A DNA stretch of 64,000 bases, from assembly GCF_027409185.1 (NCBI RefSeq), contig NC_084462.1:181712071-181776070 (forward strand), read 5' to 3'. The notes under the pieces are model-generated. The model ran no database searches. It worked only from the letters and a program-made list of their open reading frames with translations, and was not told where the DNA came from. Source of the DNA: Cynocephalus volans. Taxonomy: Eukaryota > Chordata > Mammalia > Dermoptera > Cynocephalidae. A program made the position numbers and the translations under genes. Every line of letters begins with the position of its first letter. Positions within the stretch are counted from its first letter, which is position 1. Below, piece by piece: positions 10,401 to 20,604 of the stretch.

Positions 10401-13190
10401 CACTTATCTCAACCCCTACCTTGAGCCTCCCTCAATCTCCAGTTAAAATGAACTACTGGCAGCTCTTGAAAAGCTGAGCTGCCTTTGGGACTCTATAGTT
10501 CTCTTTGCTGGAAAGCTCCTTCCTTCCTCAGGCTAATGTCGCCCATCCTCCAAGACTCATTCAGATCCCAATACCTGTGGGAAGCAACCCCACATGACTA
10601 AGAGCCAACTCAGGCTGTTTGCTGTCCCCCAGTCCTCTTGTCCCTCTCCTCTTCTCTACTTAGAACACTACAAAGGCCTGTCGTGGCTCAGAGCATAAAG
10701 TCCCTTTGATGAAGCTAGGACACACACAGCTATACATGGTTTGGAGTCTAGACTCTGAAGACCACACTGTCTGGGTCTGAATTCTGGCTCTGCCACCTGT
10801 GAGATCTTTGACAAGTTAGTTAACTTCTTGGGTCCTCAATGTTCTCCTCTGTAAAACATGGATAAAAATACAGCTGACCTTTGAACAACTCAGGGATTAA
10901 GGGTACTGATGCCCCCTCCCCGCACAGTCAAAAATCCACATATAAATTTTGACTCCCCAAAACTTGACTACTAATAGCATGCTATTGACTGGAAGCCTTA
11001 CCAATAACATAAATAGTCGATTAACACATATTTTATGTTATATGTATTATACACTGTATTCTTACAATAAAGGTAGAAAAAATAAATGTTAAGAAAATCA
11101 TAAAGAAGAGAAAATACATTTACAGTACTGTACAGTATTTATTGAAAATAATCCACGTATAAGTGGACCAGTGCAGTTCAAACCCTGTTGTTCAAGGGTC
11201 AAATATAGTCTCCATTTTGTAGGGTTATTGAGATTAGATACTAGATGTGAAGCTGTGAGGGCCTGGCACATAGCAAGTATTCACATATTATCTGTTCTCA
11301 CAAAGGCCTCTATCACATAAGGCTTGTCCATCACTTCTCCAGCTTCTCCCACTTGTCCTCTGTGCCTCAGTGCTAGCTCTGTACAAGTTCTGACTTTGAT
11401 CTGGAATGTTTTTCCTGCCAGTGTGTGTTCCCTCTCACCTGGTTAGCTCCTAGTGTTCTTTAGGGCTCTGCTTTTAAGTATCATATTGATTTTCCATCTG
11501 TTCTCAAACAACTAACAAATCTTTGCTGACTGCCTACAACATGCCAGGCACAGGGAATAAAGTGGTTGAATGAGATAGCCCAAGACTGTTTTCATGGAAT
11601 TATTTTCCAAAGGGGAGGTGGATAATAAGCAACTATATGACCATGATCAGTTCAGACCATAAGTGCCGTGTAGAAAATGAAATGGGGTCTTGTGTTAGTG
11701 TGACTCCCTGAGAAGGTGTCATTTAGGCTGAGACCTGAATGCTGAGAAGCCAGAAGGGAGAGTCAGCAGCATGAGCCCTAATGTGAGAATGAGCTTGGTG
11801 AGTTTGAAAAACAGAACAAACAAACAAACAAAACATTGTGGCTAGAATGAAATGGAGAGGGAGCAGTGTGTGAGGAGGTGATCAGACGAGAACCATATAG
11901 ACCAAGATAAGAAGTTTGGACTTATAGGTCGGCCTGTGGCTCACTTGGGAGAGTGTGGTGCTGATAACACCGAGGCCACAGGTTCGGATCCCTATATAGG
12001 GATGGCCGGTTAGCTCACTTGGGAGAGTGTGGTGCTGACAACACCAAGTCAAGGGTTAAGATCCCCTTACTGGTTATCTTTAAAAAAAAAAAGTTTCGAC
12101 TCATTCTAGGTACAATGGACAGTGAGCACAGGGCTTCGAGAAGGGCAGTGATATGATCTGATTTAGGTTTTCAGAAAGTCATTTCCACAAAGAAGACCTC
12201 CTGGACCCCCCAGGTTGAGTTATGACTCGCTGCACTAGATATCTGGAACATCCTATACTTCTGTTATCACGACATTTAGCAGTGCAGTGTATTCACTTGT
12301 TTAATGTTTAACTCCCTGCTACACTGCTTACAGTTTCGGGGTAGGAACTATGTCTGTCTTGTTCCCTCATTCCCTTTGCACACAGTAGGTGCTGAATAAA
12401 ATATGTTCAATGGAGGAATAGCTCTTACCACTCGTACTATAGTGTCTAAGGGTTTCTCTCCCCCAGTAGGAGCTCCTGAGAGAGAGAATCACATCTGATT
12501 CGTCGTCTGTCTGCCCCACACCGAGCACATATTTAGGAACCAAAAACACAGCTCTGACGTCAAGAAACTCCCAGGCTAGTAGGGAAAGAAAAACCAGTAA
12601 CCAGAGTCACAGGACAGGGCAGAGTGAAATACAGAGGCTGTTACGCATCTCTGAGACTCAGCTTCCCATCTGCAAAATGAAACCGACGTCCCTTCAAGGG
12701 GTCACTGTGAGGCTCACATGAGCTGATCCACGTAAAGTACTTACAACCCTAGTCGGCACACAGTGAGCACGCGCAGAATGATAGCTTTTATATAAACAAA
12801 ACGATCTGCGGCTAGTAATTCTGATTGAGGGGAGTTCAGGGAAGGGTTTCTGGAGGAGCTCGTAAGCCTTGGCACCCAACGTGCCAGTTAATACTAATTT
12901 ATAATGACGATAATTACAATTTGAGTGTCAGATCTGCTGACACTCCTTTGCATACATCGTCCCTTTCAGTGTCACTCCGCACGTGAAAAAAGTGAGGCTC
13001 AGAAAAACTGACTGGCTCCGAGGCCGACTGCAGAGCCTGAGCCGGGCCAGCGGGATGGGCTGGGCCGAGGCACGGACCCCCATTTAATCTGGGGGGGGCT
13101 CCCGGACTTCTGGCCCAGCCCCGTGGCGCAAGCCGTACTATTCGCAGCCTCCCGGCCTCAGGATACTGGTCCCTGTCACGTACCTTCCAT
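1226..13190 (-). CDS. CINP: CINP, cyclin-dependent kinase 2-interacting protein (complete, 5 exons)
   Basis: CDS is the complement of join(1226-1428, 2594-2723, 7926-8058, 9661-9829, 13184-13190), 642 nt, which gives 213 residues plus stop. All borders are GT-AG and every phase agrees. The protein begins MEAKTLGIVTPRKP and ends in LLETGHRAL, matching CINP as I remember it. The human protein is 212 residues; the extra residue here is in the Ser/Pro/Ala stretch after NKDKIELE. Known family role: a nuclear protein that binds CDK2, CDC7 and ATRIP in replication and checkpoint signalling, and a subunit of the SPATA5-SPATA5L1-C1orf109-CINP AAA-ATPase complex acting in pre-60S ribosome maturation and replisome proteostasis. 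Middle residues are acidic and Glu/Leu rich, compatible with a coiled coil. No frameshift or stop is seen. The gene diverges from TECPR2 across a shared CpG island. Confidence 0.96.
1704..1779 (-). mobile_element. CYN SINE monomer
   Basis: Reverse tRNA-Ile-like unit (tagctggccggtacaggg... ttataacac). It is flanked by a 16-bp target duplication, caaactgacaacattt at 1688-1703 and caaactgacaatattt at 1780-1795, with one mismatch. Confidence 0.85.
1857..2090 (+). mobile_element. Two CYN SINE monomers in tandem orientation
   Basis: One unit at about 1857-1930 (ggctggctggttagctcat) and another at about 1980-2090 (ggttagagcgcagccttataa), the second followed by an A-rich (aaaac)n tail. Each is about 75 bp of tRNA-Ile-like sequence with a degenerate B box. 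Confidence 0.8.
2130..2275 (+). mobile_element. L1 3' end fragment
   Basis: L1 3'UTR-type text: ttaattaccctgatttgag, then accccacagatatgtacaat and caataaaa followed by A-rich sequence. An (AT)n run follows at 2291-2306. Confidence 0.6.
2594..2723 (-). CDS. CINP: CINP exon 4
   Basis: 130 nt on the minus strand, reading TKIQVKMEKLSSTTKGICEL through RPPLFHTWPTTHF plus one base of the next Tyr codon. Acceptor ..ttttcag at 2724 onward; donor gtaagt at 2588-2593. Starts in phase 0 after exon 3 and ends in phase 1, as exon 5 requires. Confidence 0.95.
2850..5480. other. CINP intron sequence without a recognised gene
   Basis: Mixed single-copy and old repeat-like DNA. MIR-like text occurs at about 3140-3300. 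Short open frames here match nothing I recognise. Confidence 0.4.
5489..5650 (+). mobile_element. CYN SINE dimer
   Basis: Left arm ccgaacccatggctcact.. with B-box-like ggttcagatcc, then right arm gatggccactgcgctcactg.. ending in cccttacaggtcac and poly(A). Confidence 0.85.
5690..6525 (+). mobile_element. Old L1 (L1M-type) 3' end split by a CYN insertion
   Basis: 3' part reads as the old L1 terminus (gatgggatcctgggacagaa, ggaaatctgaataaac, ctgtcctaaaaaataaagtc). A CYN monomer sits inside at 5788-5888. Confidence 0.6.
5788..5888 (+). mobile_element. CYN SINE monomer
   Basis: ggctagctcagttggttaga tRNA-Ile-like A-box region, degenerate B box, then cagctgcc and poly(A). Confidence 0.8.
6534..6642 (+). 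mobile_element. CYN SINE monomer, 5' truncated
   Basis: Begins at cagctcagttggttagagc, keeps ttataacaccaaggtcaagg and ends with a (taaa)n tail. Confidence 0.82.
7205..7480. mobile_element. hAT-Charlie-type non-autonomous DNA transposon fossil (MER3-like)
   Basis: Recognisable internal text: ggccaaatctggcccatag, gttttactggaacacagcca, tgtctatggctgctttagc, aaaatatttaccatgtggag. Ends are eroded; the subfamily name is from memory. Confidence 0.6.
7587..7765 (+). mobile_element. CYN SINE dimer, young
   Basis: Full two-arm copy ending ttaccggtcatcttt plus A-rich tail. Perfect 16-bp target duplication agatttgtggggtagg at 7571-7586 and 7766-7781. Confidence 0.93.
7926..8058 (-). CDS. CINP: CINP exon 3
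   Basis: 133 nt on the minus strand. The first base completes a Leu codon, then NKDKIELENSSPAASNENEE and on to ELRATLDAL. Acceptor ..ttttttccag upstream of 8058; donor gtaag at 7921-7925. It contains the single-residue length difference from the remembered human protein. Confidence 0.95.
8667..8845 (-). mobile_element. CYN SINE dimer
   Basis: Reverse copy with poly(T) at 8681-8696. Target duplication tagcgtgtatat at 8655-8666 and tagcctgtatat at 8846-8857. Confidence 0.9.
9038..9165 (+). mobile_element. CYN SINE monomer with a foreign internal segment
   Basis: ggctgatcagttagatcagt... then about 30 extra bases (9078-9107, acacaaaacggactaaaaca) before the usual aacaccaaggtcaagggttc B-box half. 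The flanks attcctagg and ctcctagat look like a short target duplication. Confidence 0.75.
9661..9829 (-). CDS. CINP: CINP exon 2
   Basis: 169 nt on the minus strand. It begins with CA completing the Ala3 codon and reads KTLGIVTPRKPVLSVSARK, then IKDNAADWHNLILKWETL, ending ANLKISL plus TT. Acceptor ..ccctatcag at 9830 onward; donor gtaagt at 9655-9660. Confidence 0.96.
9840..10730. other. CINP intron 1 sequence, no recognised gene
   Basis: Mostly unique-looking. A short open frame at 10235-10477 has a repeat-like or low-complexity translation and no recognised homologue. Confidence 0.4.
10735..11285 (+). repeat. MIR interrupted by a MER2-type element
   Basis: Left half (gaattctggctctgccacct, aacttcttgggtcctcaatg) and right half (ctggcacatagcaagtattc) form one MIR in the same orientation, split at 10870/11204. 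Confidence 0.75.
10871..11203. mobile_element. MER2-type Tigger (pogo/Tc1-mariner) element
   Basis: Inverted ends cagctgacctttgaacaact and ttgttcaagggtcaaa. The interior carries ccacgtataagtggaccagt and tacagtactgtacagtattt as remembered for MER2. Flanking TA fits Tigger target choice. Confidence 0.8.
11923..12090 (+). mobile_element. CYN SINE dimer
   Basis: Two-arm copy ending cccttactggttatcttt and poly(A). Target duplication aagtttggact at 11912-11922 and aagtttcgact at 12091-12101. Confidence 0.9.
12120..12985. other. CINP intron 1 proximal to the promoter
   Basis: A MIR-like stretch lies at about 12600-12780 (cagcttcccatctgcaaaat, aagtacttacaaccctagt). Nothing coding is recognised. Confidence 0.45.
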
Positions 13191-13260
13191 GTGTCCGCAG
13201 ATATCCCGGGAAGGAGACCCGAAGCCCCACCCACGTCCGCCGGAAGCACACTTGCGTCAC
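13184..13260 (-). CDS. CINP: CINP exon 1 (5'UTR and first 7 coding nt)
   Basis: The start codon is plus 13188-13190 (CAT). Only ATGGAAG is coding before the donor gtacgt at 13178-13183. The context on the minus strand is ggacacATGG, with G at +4. The upstream edge at about 13260 is a guess placed at the promoter motifs; no transcript evidence is available here. Confidence 0.85.
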
Positions 13261-13289
13261 TTCCGGCCCGCCCGCTGCCACTTGTGTCT

Positions 13290-13443
13290 GTGCCGCTCTA
13301 GCCCCCAGCGGGGCCGGCTGCCGCTCGCCAGTGCCGACCCGTTGCCCAGGGAACGGGCTCCCGGCAGCCCCCGCGGCCCAGCGTCCATCCCCGCCTCTCC
13401 CGACCTGGCGGGGCTGACGAGTGTCGAGGGGCCGCCGCGGGAG
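13290..13443 (+). other. TECPR2: TECPR2 non-coding exon 1 (probable)
   Basis: A strong donor GAG|GTGAGT at 13443/13444 lies just downstream of the promoter motifs, and the first TECPR2 coding exon is 10 kb further on, so a 5'UTR exon is expected here. The left edge is a guess. No in-frame coding link to exon 2 is claimed. Confidence 0.6.
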
Positions 13444-13999
13444 GTGAGTCCGGGGACGCCACGGGCGGCCCTGACGCTCGGCCCCGCGCCCCTTCCTCGG
13501 CCTCCCCCGGGCTGCCCTTCCCTCGCCGCGGCCCCCGTTTCGCCGCGTCTCCCCGGCCCGGAGTGGCGGAGTCTGCCGGGCACAGCTCACGAAGCGCCTG
13601 CTCGCCGCCTGGCAGACGCCGGCGGCCCGCAGACGGGAGCCGTTGTCGCCCACCCCCCTTAGGCCCTCCGCCTCGCGCGCCGGCTCCCTCGCACCTCCCC
13701 TTCCTCGACCCCACCCCTGCGTCCTTTCTGCCCGCTGTCCCCTTGGCTCCAAGCTCCTCGTCGTGGGATCGGCGTTGCGTCCTGTCCCCCGACCCTCCCA
13801 GCCCGCGTCCCCGCATCCCGCGTCCCCACATCCGTCCTCCAGCGTCTGGCAGCAGGCCTGGACACTCACCCAGGGGGTGCTCAGGACGTGTTCGTTAAAA
13901 GGACAAGTGAATGACTCCTTTCTCAACCCTAGGTTAAGGCCGGGAAGGCAGACTAGGTGGTGAGGTTAACGCGTGGGGTACCCTGGCGTCAGGTCACCC

Positions 14000-14180
14000 C
14001 ACTACTCTTCCTAGCTGTGTGGTCGGGCAAGTCCCATCCCCTCACTGAGCTTCAGTGTCATCATCAGGAAAACGGAGACGGTAATAGTTTGTTCCTCTAG
14101 CTTGGTGGGAGGATTAAACGGGTCAGTGCATGTGAAGATAAGCACAGTGCCTGGCAGGGGTACATTTCAGTAAAGGGTAA
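14000..14180 (+). repeat. MIR
   Basis: tgtggtcgggcaagtcccat.. catcaggaaaacggagacgg.. ggaggattaaacgggtcagt.. agcacagtgcctggca is standard MIR text. Confidence 0.75.
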
Positions 14181-16440
14181 TAGCCCTGCTCTCATGATCT
14201 GCATCTGTGCTATCCCGTCTTCTTTCTTATTCCCCTAGTCCCATATTATACGTCGTCTGACTTCTCATTACTTTAGTGTCTCCTGCTGTACTGCTGTTTC
14301 TCTTGCTTACTCTTCGATCCTCCTCTCTTTCTCACTGCTGAGGTTTACGCATTTTATTCTGTTCTGTTGCCTCTGTTCCATTTGTTGGCAGAATATGAGG
14401 TACCAGCCTGGGTGCAGCCTTTTCTCATCTTCTGGAGTGATCATTTGCACTTGGGGTTGACAGCCTCCTTGCAGCCAAGGTCTCATAAACTTTGAGGGGA
14501 GTTCTGGGAAATTCCCAAACCCAGATCCCAGGCTTTGGGCAGAACCTGGGAATGAAGCCACTGTTGTGCCTTGTGATCATCAGTGACTCCCGGTCTTTTA
14601 AGCTGCAAGACTTTTTGTACTGTCTCCCATCCAGCTATAATGCACCTTGATAAGCCTCTGACCTTGCTTTTTTTTTTTTTTTTTTGGTAACCTGACTTAC
14701 ATCCCATGTTCATTCATTCAGCAGGTAGTTATTTGGGGTCCACTGTGTGTCAGCCACTGTGTCAGGCTCTAGGGATGCTGTGGTGGACCAGACAGACCTA
14801 GTCACTCCCCTCAGGGAGCTCATAGTCTGGGCTTTGAGCTTTCAAACTAGAGAACCAAGTGCAGATATAGGGGATGCTCTACTTGAGTTTTCAAGACTGG
14901 TTTGGAAACCAGTGGTCGGTCGGGAAGATGGAGTAAAGATAGTTCTCTTCTGAAGGAGTGACTAGTACCTTTTGTTAGGTTTAAGTTATTTTGTAGCCAC
15001 ACTGTATTTTTCAATAGAAGACTGGCTCTTACTAGATTTGTTTTCAGTTTTATCTTAGAAATGTTACACTTCAAGTTTGAGAAGAATCTCATTTCATATT
15101 AGTCTCTGTATAATCTGAACAAAATGGCTACCATAACTTAGTGGGAAAAAAACAAAGGAAACAGGTACTAGGCAGAGCAGTTGATTGAACTTGGAAAAAT
15201 GAGGACAAGATCAGGAAACAGTTATACAAATAATGAAAAGCTTTGGCACCAGGTGTGGATATTTTAGCTGTAGTGTGCACAGACAGCTTGGTGGAGTTAG
15301 GAGGGAGTAGTTAATGGCTTTGTGAATTGCTGAGGTGAAGGTGAACTGTTGTTCAAAATGTGTGTTCAGTTTAAAATGAATGTATTCTTTGGACCTGTAC
15401 ATAAGTTCTGGTGAATTTTTGCCACTACTTTATATTTAGGGCTATCATAGTTGGGGAAATCTGGCACAGTGTTTTAGAGAGAGACTAGTTCAACCAATAT
15501 GTATTGAACATTGGTTGTGCCATATTCTGTATGGGTCTTATCAAGCACTATAACATATGAGGACATAGACTAGAAGGACATAGGCAAAGACTAGAGAGAG
15601 TCCATTAAAGGAGACAGAAAACAAATAATGATGGTGCTGTGTGATAACTGCCCTCATAGAGTTCTGTGAAAGCAGAGAAGGACCAAGCAAGTGTCAGAGG
15701 GAGTCTGTGAAGCCTTCCTGGTGGAGGAGAACTAGTTCTTACAGCGTGTGTTGTGGGGGAATGGGGAAGGGTGGAAGGGGACTTTGCAGAGACATACAGG
15801 TCACAGTGTGTTCAGGGACTGTGGTGGAAAGAAAGCTCATTGTGGCTGAAGCAGAGAGTGTGTGGATGGAAGAGGGGCTTGAGATGAAGTTAGATACAGA
15901 CCACTTTGTCAAAATGTCCAATTTCATGCTTGTGTTAGGCTTTAGCCTGTGTGCACTGGCTAGCCAGCAGGGATGGGTGCAGGGAAGTGACAAAATTTCA
16001 TATGGAAGATAAATGACTGCCTCAATTTCATTATGTTCTGCCATAAAAATTTAACACTTAAAAGAATTAATAGATGATTATAGCTAGACTTTAAAAATAG
16101 ATTGTACAACAGGGATACTAATTGTCACTTCCTAGAGATTTTGGAGAGAATCCTTAAGCCATTAGGGTTGTCAGAGAACTCTGGTTAACACATGATCGTT
16201 GTACTGCAAAGTGGATGATTTAGACTATATTAGCACTAGTTCCAGTTTTGAAAAACTGCCCATCAAGGTGGCAGTTGGGTGTTATCAGTTAGTAGTGAAG
16301 GCTAGCTGCCACTTTCCAGGTTTACGGGATTGATGCGACTCATGGGGGTAGGAAGCATCATGACTTGAAGATTGTCATAGAGTGGTGTTTTGTATTTTTA
16401 ACTGAAATATTTGTGGCCAAGGAAGCATTATTGAATTTAA
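14180..16440. other. TECPR2 intron 1, no recognised gene
   Basis: Unique or very old repeat-like DNA. An ancient repeat motif is seen at 14710-14840 (cactgtgtgtcagccactgt, ctcagggagctcatagtctg). The poly(T) at 14669-14686 has no recognisable SINE attached. Confidence 0.4.
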
Positions 16441-16455
16441 AGACTGGATTGAGAA

Positions 16456-16629
16456 GGCCGGCCCGTGGCTCACTCGGTAGAGTGCGGTGCTGATAACACC
16501 AAGGCCACGGGTTCGGATCCTACATAGGGATGGCCGGTTTGCTCACTGGCTGAGTGTGGTGCTGACAACACCAAGCCAAGGGTTGAGATCCCCTTACCGG
16601 TCATCTTTTTAAAAAAAAAAAAAAAAAAA
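16456..16629 (+). mobile_element. CYN SINE dimer, young
   Basis: Complete copy with a long poly(A). Target duplication agactggattgaga at 16441-16454 and 16630-16643. Confidence 0.93.
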
Positions 16630-16689
16630 AGACTGGATTGAGAGTATTCTTTTGCAGTAAGACCTGAAGTTAATATTTTATTTATTAAT

Positions 16690-17235
16690 TCAGCAAATCT
16701 TTATTGAGCATCTACTCTGTGCCAAAGATACTATTAGGTACTAAGGATTGCATTGGTAACCAAGAGAATTCGTGTTGCTTACATTCTCGTGGTAGATATG
16801 ATTGATTATTAAGCTGTTTAGCAAATAAAGTAATTAGAGGTTGCGATGAGGATTTTGGAGGAAATATGATGGAGGGAAGAAGGGACTCTTGGATATTCTT
16901 AAGTGATCTGGTCAAGGAAGGCCTTTCCATGGTGGTAATAGGTAAGAGAGAGACTCCAGGGCTGAGAAGAAGCCAGATATATGGAGTGAGAAGACCATTC
17001 TGAATAGAGGGAATAGTCAGTTATGAAACCTGAGGGGAGAAAGAGTGGGTCAGTGGAACTAAAGCTTGAAGGACAAATGGAGAAGGCAGAGATGTGACAG
17101 AGGAGCTAAGAGGTTAGACCGCGTGTAGGCCATGCATGGTAAGGCATTTGGTTTTTATTTTTAAAACACTGGAGAACCACTGAGGAATTTTGAGTAGGGT
17201 GGGTGGTATGGTCTGATTTCTTTTTGAAAGAGCTG
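16690..17235 (+). repeat. Ancient mammalian interspersed repeat fragment
   Basis: Typical text: tattgagcatctactctgtg, gtcaaggaaggcctttccat, gagtagggtgggtggtatgg. I recognise the pattern but not the family name with certainty. Related pieces occur at 11640-11910, 22040-22440, 29835-29950 with 32292-32560, and 61840-62340. Confidence 0.45.
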
Positions 17236-17237
17236 AT

Positions 17238-18265
17238 TTTTGTTGTTGTTAACAGCTTTATTGAGATATAATTCACATACCATACAATTCACATATTTAA
17301 AGTGTACAATTCAATGGTTTTTTGTATGTATTCACAATAGTGCAACCAACACTGCAATCAATTTTATAACTTTTTCGTCACCCTAAAAGGAAACCTGTAT
17401 CCTTTAGTAATCACTCCCCTACCCGCTTCTTCTCCCACCCCTAGGCAACTACCGATCTACTTTCTGTCTCTATAGGTTTGCCTATTTTAGATATTTCATA
17501 TAAGTGGAATCCTATAATATGTGGTCTTTTGTGTCTGGTTGTTTTCAGTTAGCTTAATGTTTTCAAGATTCATCCATGCTATGGCATGAATTAGTACTTC
17601 ATTCCTCTTTATGACAAATAATATGCCATTGTATGGATAGATCACATTTTGCTTGTCCATTTGTCAGTTAATGGACAGTTGGGTTGATTTTACTTTTTGG
17701 CTATCTCATCTAGTGGTATTATGAACATTCATGTATAAGTTTTTGTGTAAACATATGTTTTCATTTCTGTTGGATATATACCTAGGAGTAGAATTGCTAG
17801 GTCATATGGTAAATCTATGTTTAACCTTTTGAGGAACTGCTAGGCTGTTTTCTACAGTGGCTGTATCATTTTATTTTCCACAAGCAATGTATCCAGTTTT
17901 CTCCACGTCCTGGCAAATGCTTATCTGTCTTTTTTTTTTTAATAGCCATCCAAGTGGGTGTGAAGTGGTATCTCATTGTGGTTTTGATTTGCATTTCCCT
18001 GGTGATTAATGATGTTGAGCGTCTTTTCATGCACTTATTGGCCATTTGTGTGGCTTTGGAGAAATGTCTACTAGATCCTTTGTGCACTTTAAAAGTGTCT
18101 TTTTTTTACTGAGTTTTAAGAGTTATTCATATATTCTGGATATAAATCCCTTATCAGATATATGATTTGCAAATATTTTCTCCCATTTTGTGGGCTGTCT
18201 TTTCACTTGCTTGATGATGTCCTTTGGAGCACAAAAGTTTTTAATTTCAGTGAAGTCAAAGAGCT
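17238..18265 (-). mobile_element. L1M-type LINE 3' fragment
   Basis: Reversed L1 3'UTR/ORF2 tail text: ttattgagatataattcaca, ctataggtttgcctatttta, tccttggtattt-like and cctaggagtagaattgctag, ggttttgatttgcatttccc, tatgatttgcaaatattttc. Confidence 0.85.
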
Positions 18266-18269
18266 CAAT

Positions 18270-20300
18270 CTGACAGCTGTGTGTAAGCTTGGATTCTAGG
18301 TGGCAGGCATGGAAGCAGAGAGGAGTGGTTCCATGACCATTGCAGTGGTGCAGGTGAGAGATGTGACGGCTTCCATTAAGGCATGGCTGTAGAGTTGATG
18401 GGAAGGGGACAGGTGTGACGTAGGTTTGAAGGTAGAGCTGATGCAACAAGGTGAGGGATTGTTGTAGGGATGAAGGAGACAGAGGAATTGAGGAGGAATG
18501 CTAGGATTTCAGCTTGAACAACAATTTTGATTCAAAATTCGGTTATTCTATTGCCTGCTGCAGAATTGTGGCAGTTTTAAGTCCTGGCTAGAGCCTGGCA
18601 AGGTGGGCCCTGCGCTCTTTTTTTACACATTTTGAAATTCCTTTGGTGGTAGTATTGTTGAACTTGCCAAGGAAATGGTTGTGGAGATTCTGGCCTTCTA
18701 TAATATCCATTAAAACCTCCTAAGCCACCACAAATAAACATATAAGCTAAGTCAGAATGGTTTGCCTGCTCTGCAAATGCAGTTTTGAGGCAAATCCTCT
18801 GGCTTCCTTCCAGCAGACTGTGGTCTCAAAGCCCCTCCTATGTAGAGATTATAGAGCTGTCAGTGAATAGTATCACATCAAGCAAATTAATTTTTTGGAA
18901 GCGAAATGTCATAATTTGACAGAGCTACTTTGAGGGAAAAAAGATTTTTAAAGGAGAAAATAACACTAGCTGACATTTGCCAAGTGCTTCCACTTGCTTC
19001 CTAGCAATCTCATCAGCTAAAATAGATAAGAAAGTGCCTTCCAGAGGCAGGGGCTAGAGTGTGTGAAGACCAGGAGGTGAGAGGCCAGGCATGTTGTAAT
19101 CAGAAGCAGTTCAGTGTGCCTGGAGGTCAGATTAGAGGTATTGGGGCTGCTGGGGCCAGCAGAGGCCAGATCACAAAGGTTCTTGTAAGCCAGTGACACT
19201 TGGGCTTTAGTCTGAGGAGGATGGGACCACTGAAGAGTATTAGCAGGCGAGTGATGAGAGCAGCTTTGCACATTAGGAAAGTCCTTCTGCCAAGTAGGTG
19301 AGAGGGAGCAAGAGGCAGGCGCATGAGAGCTCCGATTGAGAGGTGATGGTGCCTTGAGCTGGGGAGTGACAAGGGGTGCATGGGAGGTGTGTGAGGGAGT
19401 AAAATGGACACACTCGATGATTGTATGGAGAGGCAGGGGGACATGGAGAGGTGACAGGAAGGAATAGGGACGATGCCCCTTTTCTGTCTTGGACAGTATG
19501 GCTCATGCTGCTGTGAAAAAAATATAAAGATATAAATCTAAGTGTTTTTAGACATTTTCATCTACTCTGTGTAATACATCTATGATGTAGGTTTTACTAA
19601 CCCGATTTTCAGATGGGTAAATGGAGCTCTAGAGGGGTTCAGTAATTTTCCCAGGGTCCCACAGGTAGTTTTAGGATAGCATTGGGATTTGAATCCAGGT
19701 CTTTTTCACTCTGGTTTCATTAACCACTCCACTGTGCTGCTTTCCCGTGGTGGAAAAAGGGTCGATTTTATGGCAGTGGGTCTGAGACCTGGGATACGGT
19801 GGGGTGGATGGAGCATGTGGGTGTGGGTGAAGACTGGGTAAGGGCAGAGGTGGAACAAAAAGTCTTAGTAGAAATGTTTGTTGAGTCTAAGTTTTTTTTC
19901 CCAAAGCTAGCACAGGACAGTGAGGCAGTGGCTCTAGACTTCTTCCTCAGCACCTCCCAGACACTTTCTTTCCCGGTGGCAGAGTTTTGCTGGGAGTCAG
20001 CCTCAGCCTGCTTCTTCCATCTGAATATTGGGTGAAGGACAGGCAGGCCTGGAGGCCCCAACACAGAGATAGCATGGACTCCTCTGTGCCTGTTGTGGGC
20101 CTCTGGGTGCCTGGGCCCCAAACTCACCTTTCCTGACTCCTCTGGGTGTTGTGACTTGCTGGCCTCTAGACATCTTTTGGAAAAACATCTTTGAGGCATA
20201 AATCTATGTGACCATTCTGGAAGACATTTTGGCAGTACATTTTTTTTGTTTGTTTTGATTCAACATTTTCATCTCTTGAAATGTACCCTAAAAATATGCT
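18270..20300. other. TECPR2 intron 1, no recognised gene
   Basis: Old repeat pieces, including reversed ancient-repeat-like text around 19030-19450 and MIR-like text at 19560-19740. The short open frames show no family features. Confidence 0.4.
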
Positions 20301-20308
20301 TGGTTATG

Positions 20309-20385
20309 TACGAGGATACTTCAAAAAGTTCATGGAAAGGTTCGTACTATCTTTCACTTCAATTTTTCCCTGAAGTTTTTGTATC
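20309..20385. mobile_element. Hsmar2-like mariner MITE
   Basis: tacgaggatacttcaaaaag then ttcatggaaagg, with a decayed inverted end ttttccctgaagtttttgta. Starts at a TA. Confidence 0.6.
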
Positions 20386-20466
20386 TATGTTGTTTATGAT
20401 GTTGAAATTAAAATATTTAGGTTGAGAAAATTTTGGTTTATACACAGTGTTCTCTGAAGCTTTTCT

Positions 20467-20604
20467 TTTTTTTTTTTGTCTTTTTTGTGACCAGCACTCA
20501 GCCAGTGAGCGCACCGGCCATTCCTATATAGGATCCGAACCCACAGCGGGAGCGACGCCCCGCTCCCAGCGCCGCACTCTCCCGAGTGCGCCACGGGCTC
20601 GGCC
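20467..20604 (-). mobile_element. CYN SINE dimer, short right-arm subtype
   Basis: Reverse copy with poly(T). Target duplication ctgaagcttttct at 20454-20466 and 20605-20617 is perfect. The right arm jumps from ctcactggctgagtgc directly to tggtcac, lacking about 40 bp. Confidence 0.92.

Larger units (their letters stand above)
13130..13443. promoter_or_regulatory. Bidirectional CINP/TECPR2 promoter core
   Basis: Divergent transcription units meet here: CINP ATG at 13188-13190 on the minus strand and the probable TECPR2 exon 1 donor at 13443/13444 on the plus strand. No TATA box is seen. The segment has a CRE-like TGCGTCA at 13253-13259 fused to an ETS-type CACTTCCGG at 13258-13266, and another ETS core CCGGAAGC at 13240-13247. 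CRE and ETS motifs are typical of housekeeping bidirectional CpG promoters. Exact start sites are unknown. Confidence 0.8.
12990..13890. other. CpG island
   Basis: The stretch is visibly GC- and CpG-dense, in sharp contrast to the AT-rich introns on both sides. It covers CINP exon 1, the promoter and the start of TECPR2 intron 1. Edges are estimated by eye. The long open frames within it, up to 262 codons on the minus strand, follow from GC-rich sequence having few stops. Confidence 0.88.

Noticed and set aside
13123-13963. Frames of 262, 179, 177, 111 and 106 codons around the promoter
   Set aside because: CpG-island sequence is stop-poor. The frames overlap CINP exon 1 and the promoter on both strands and match nothing recognised.
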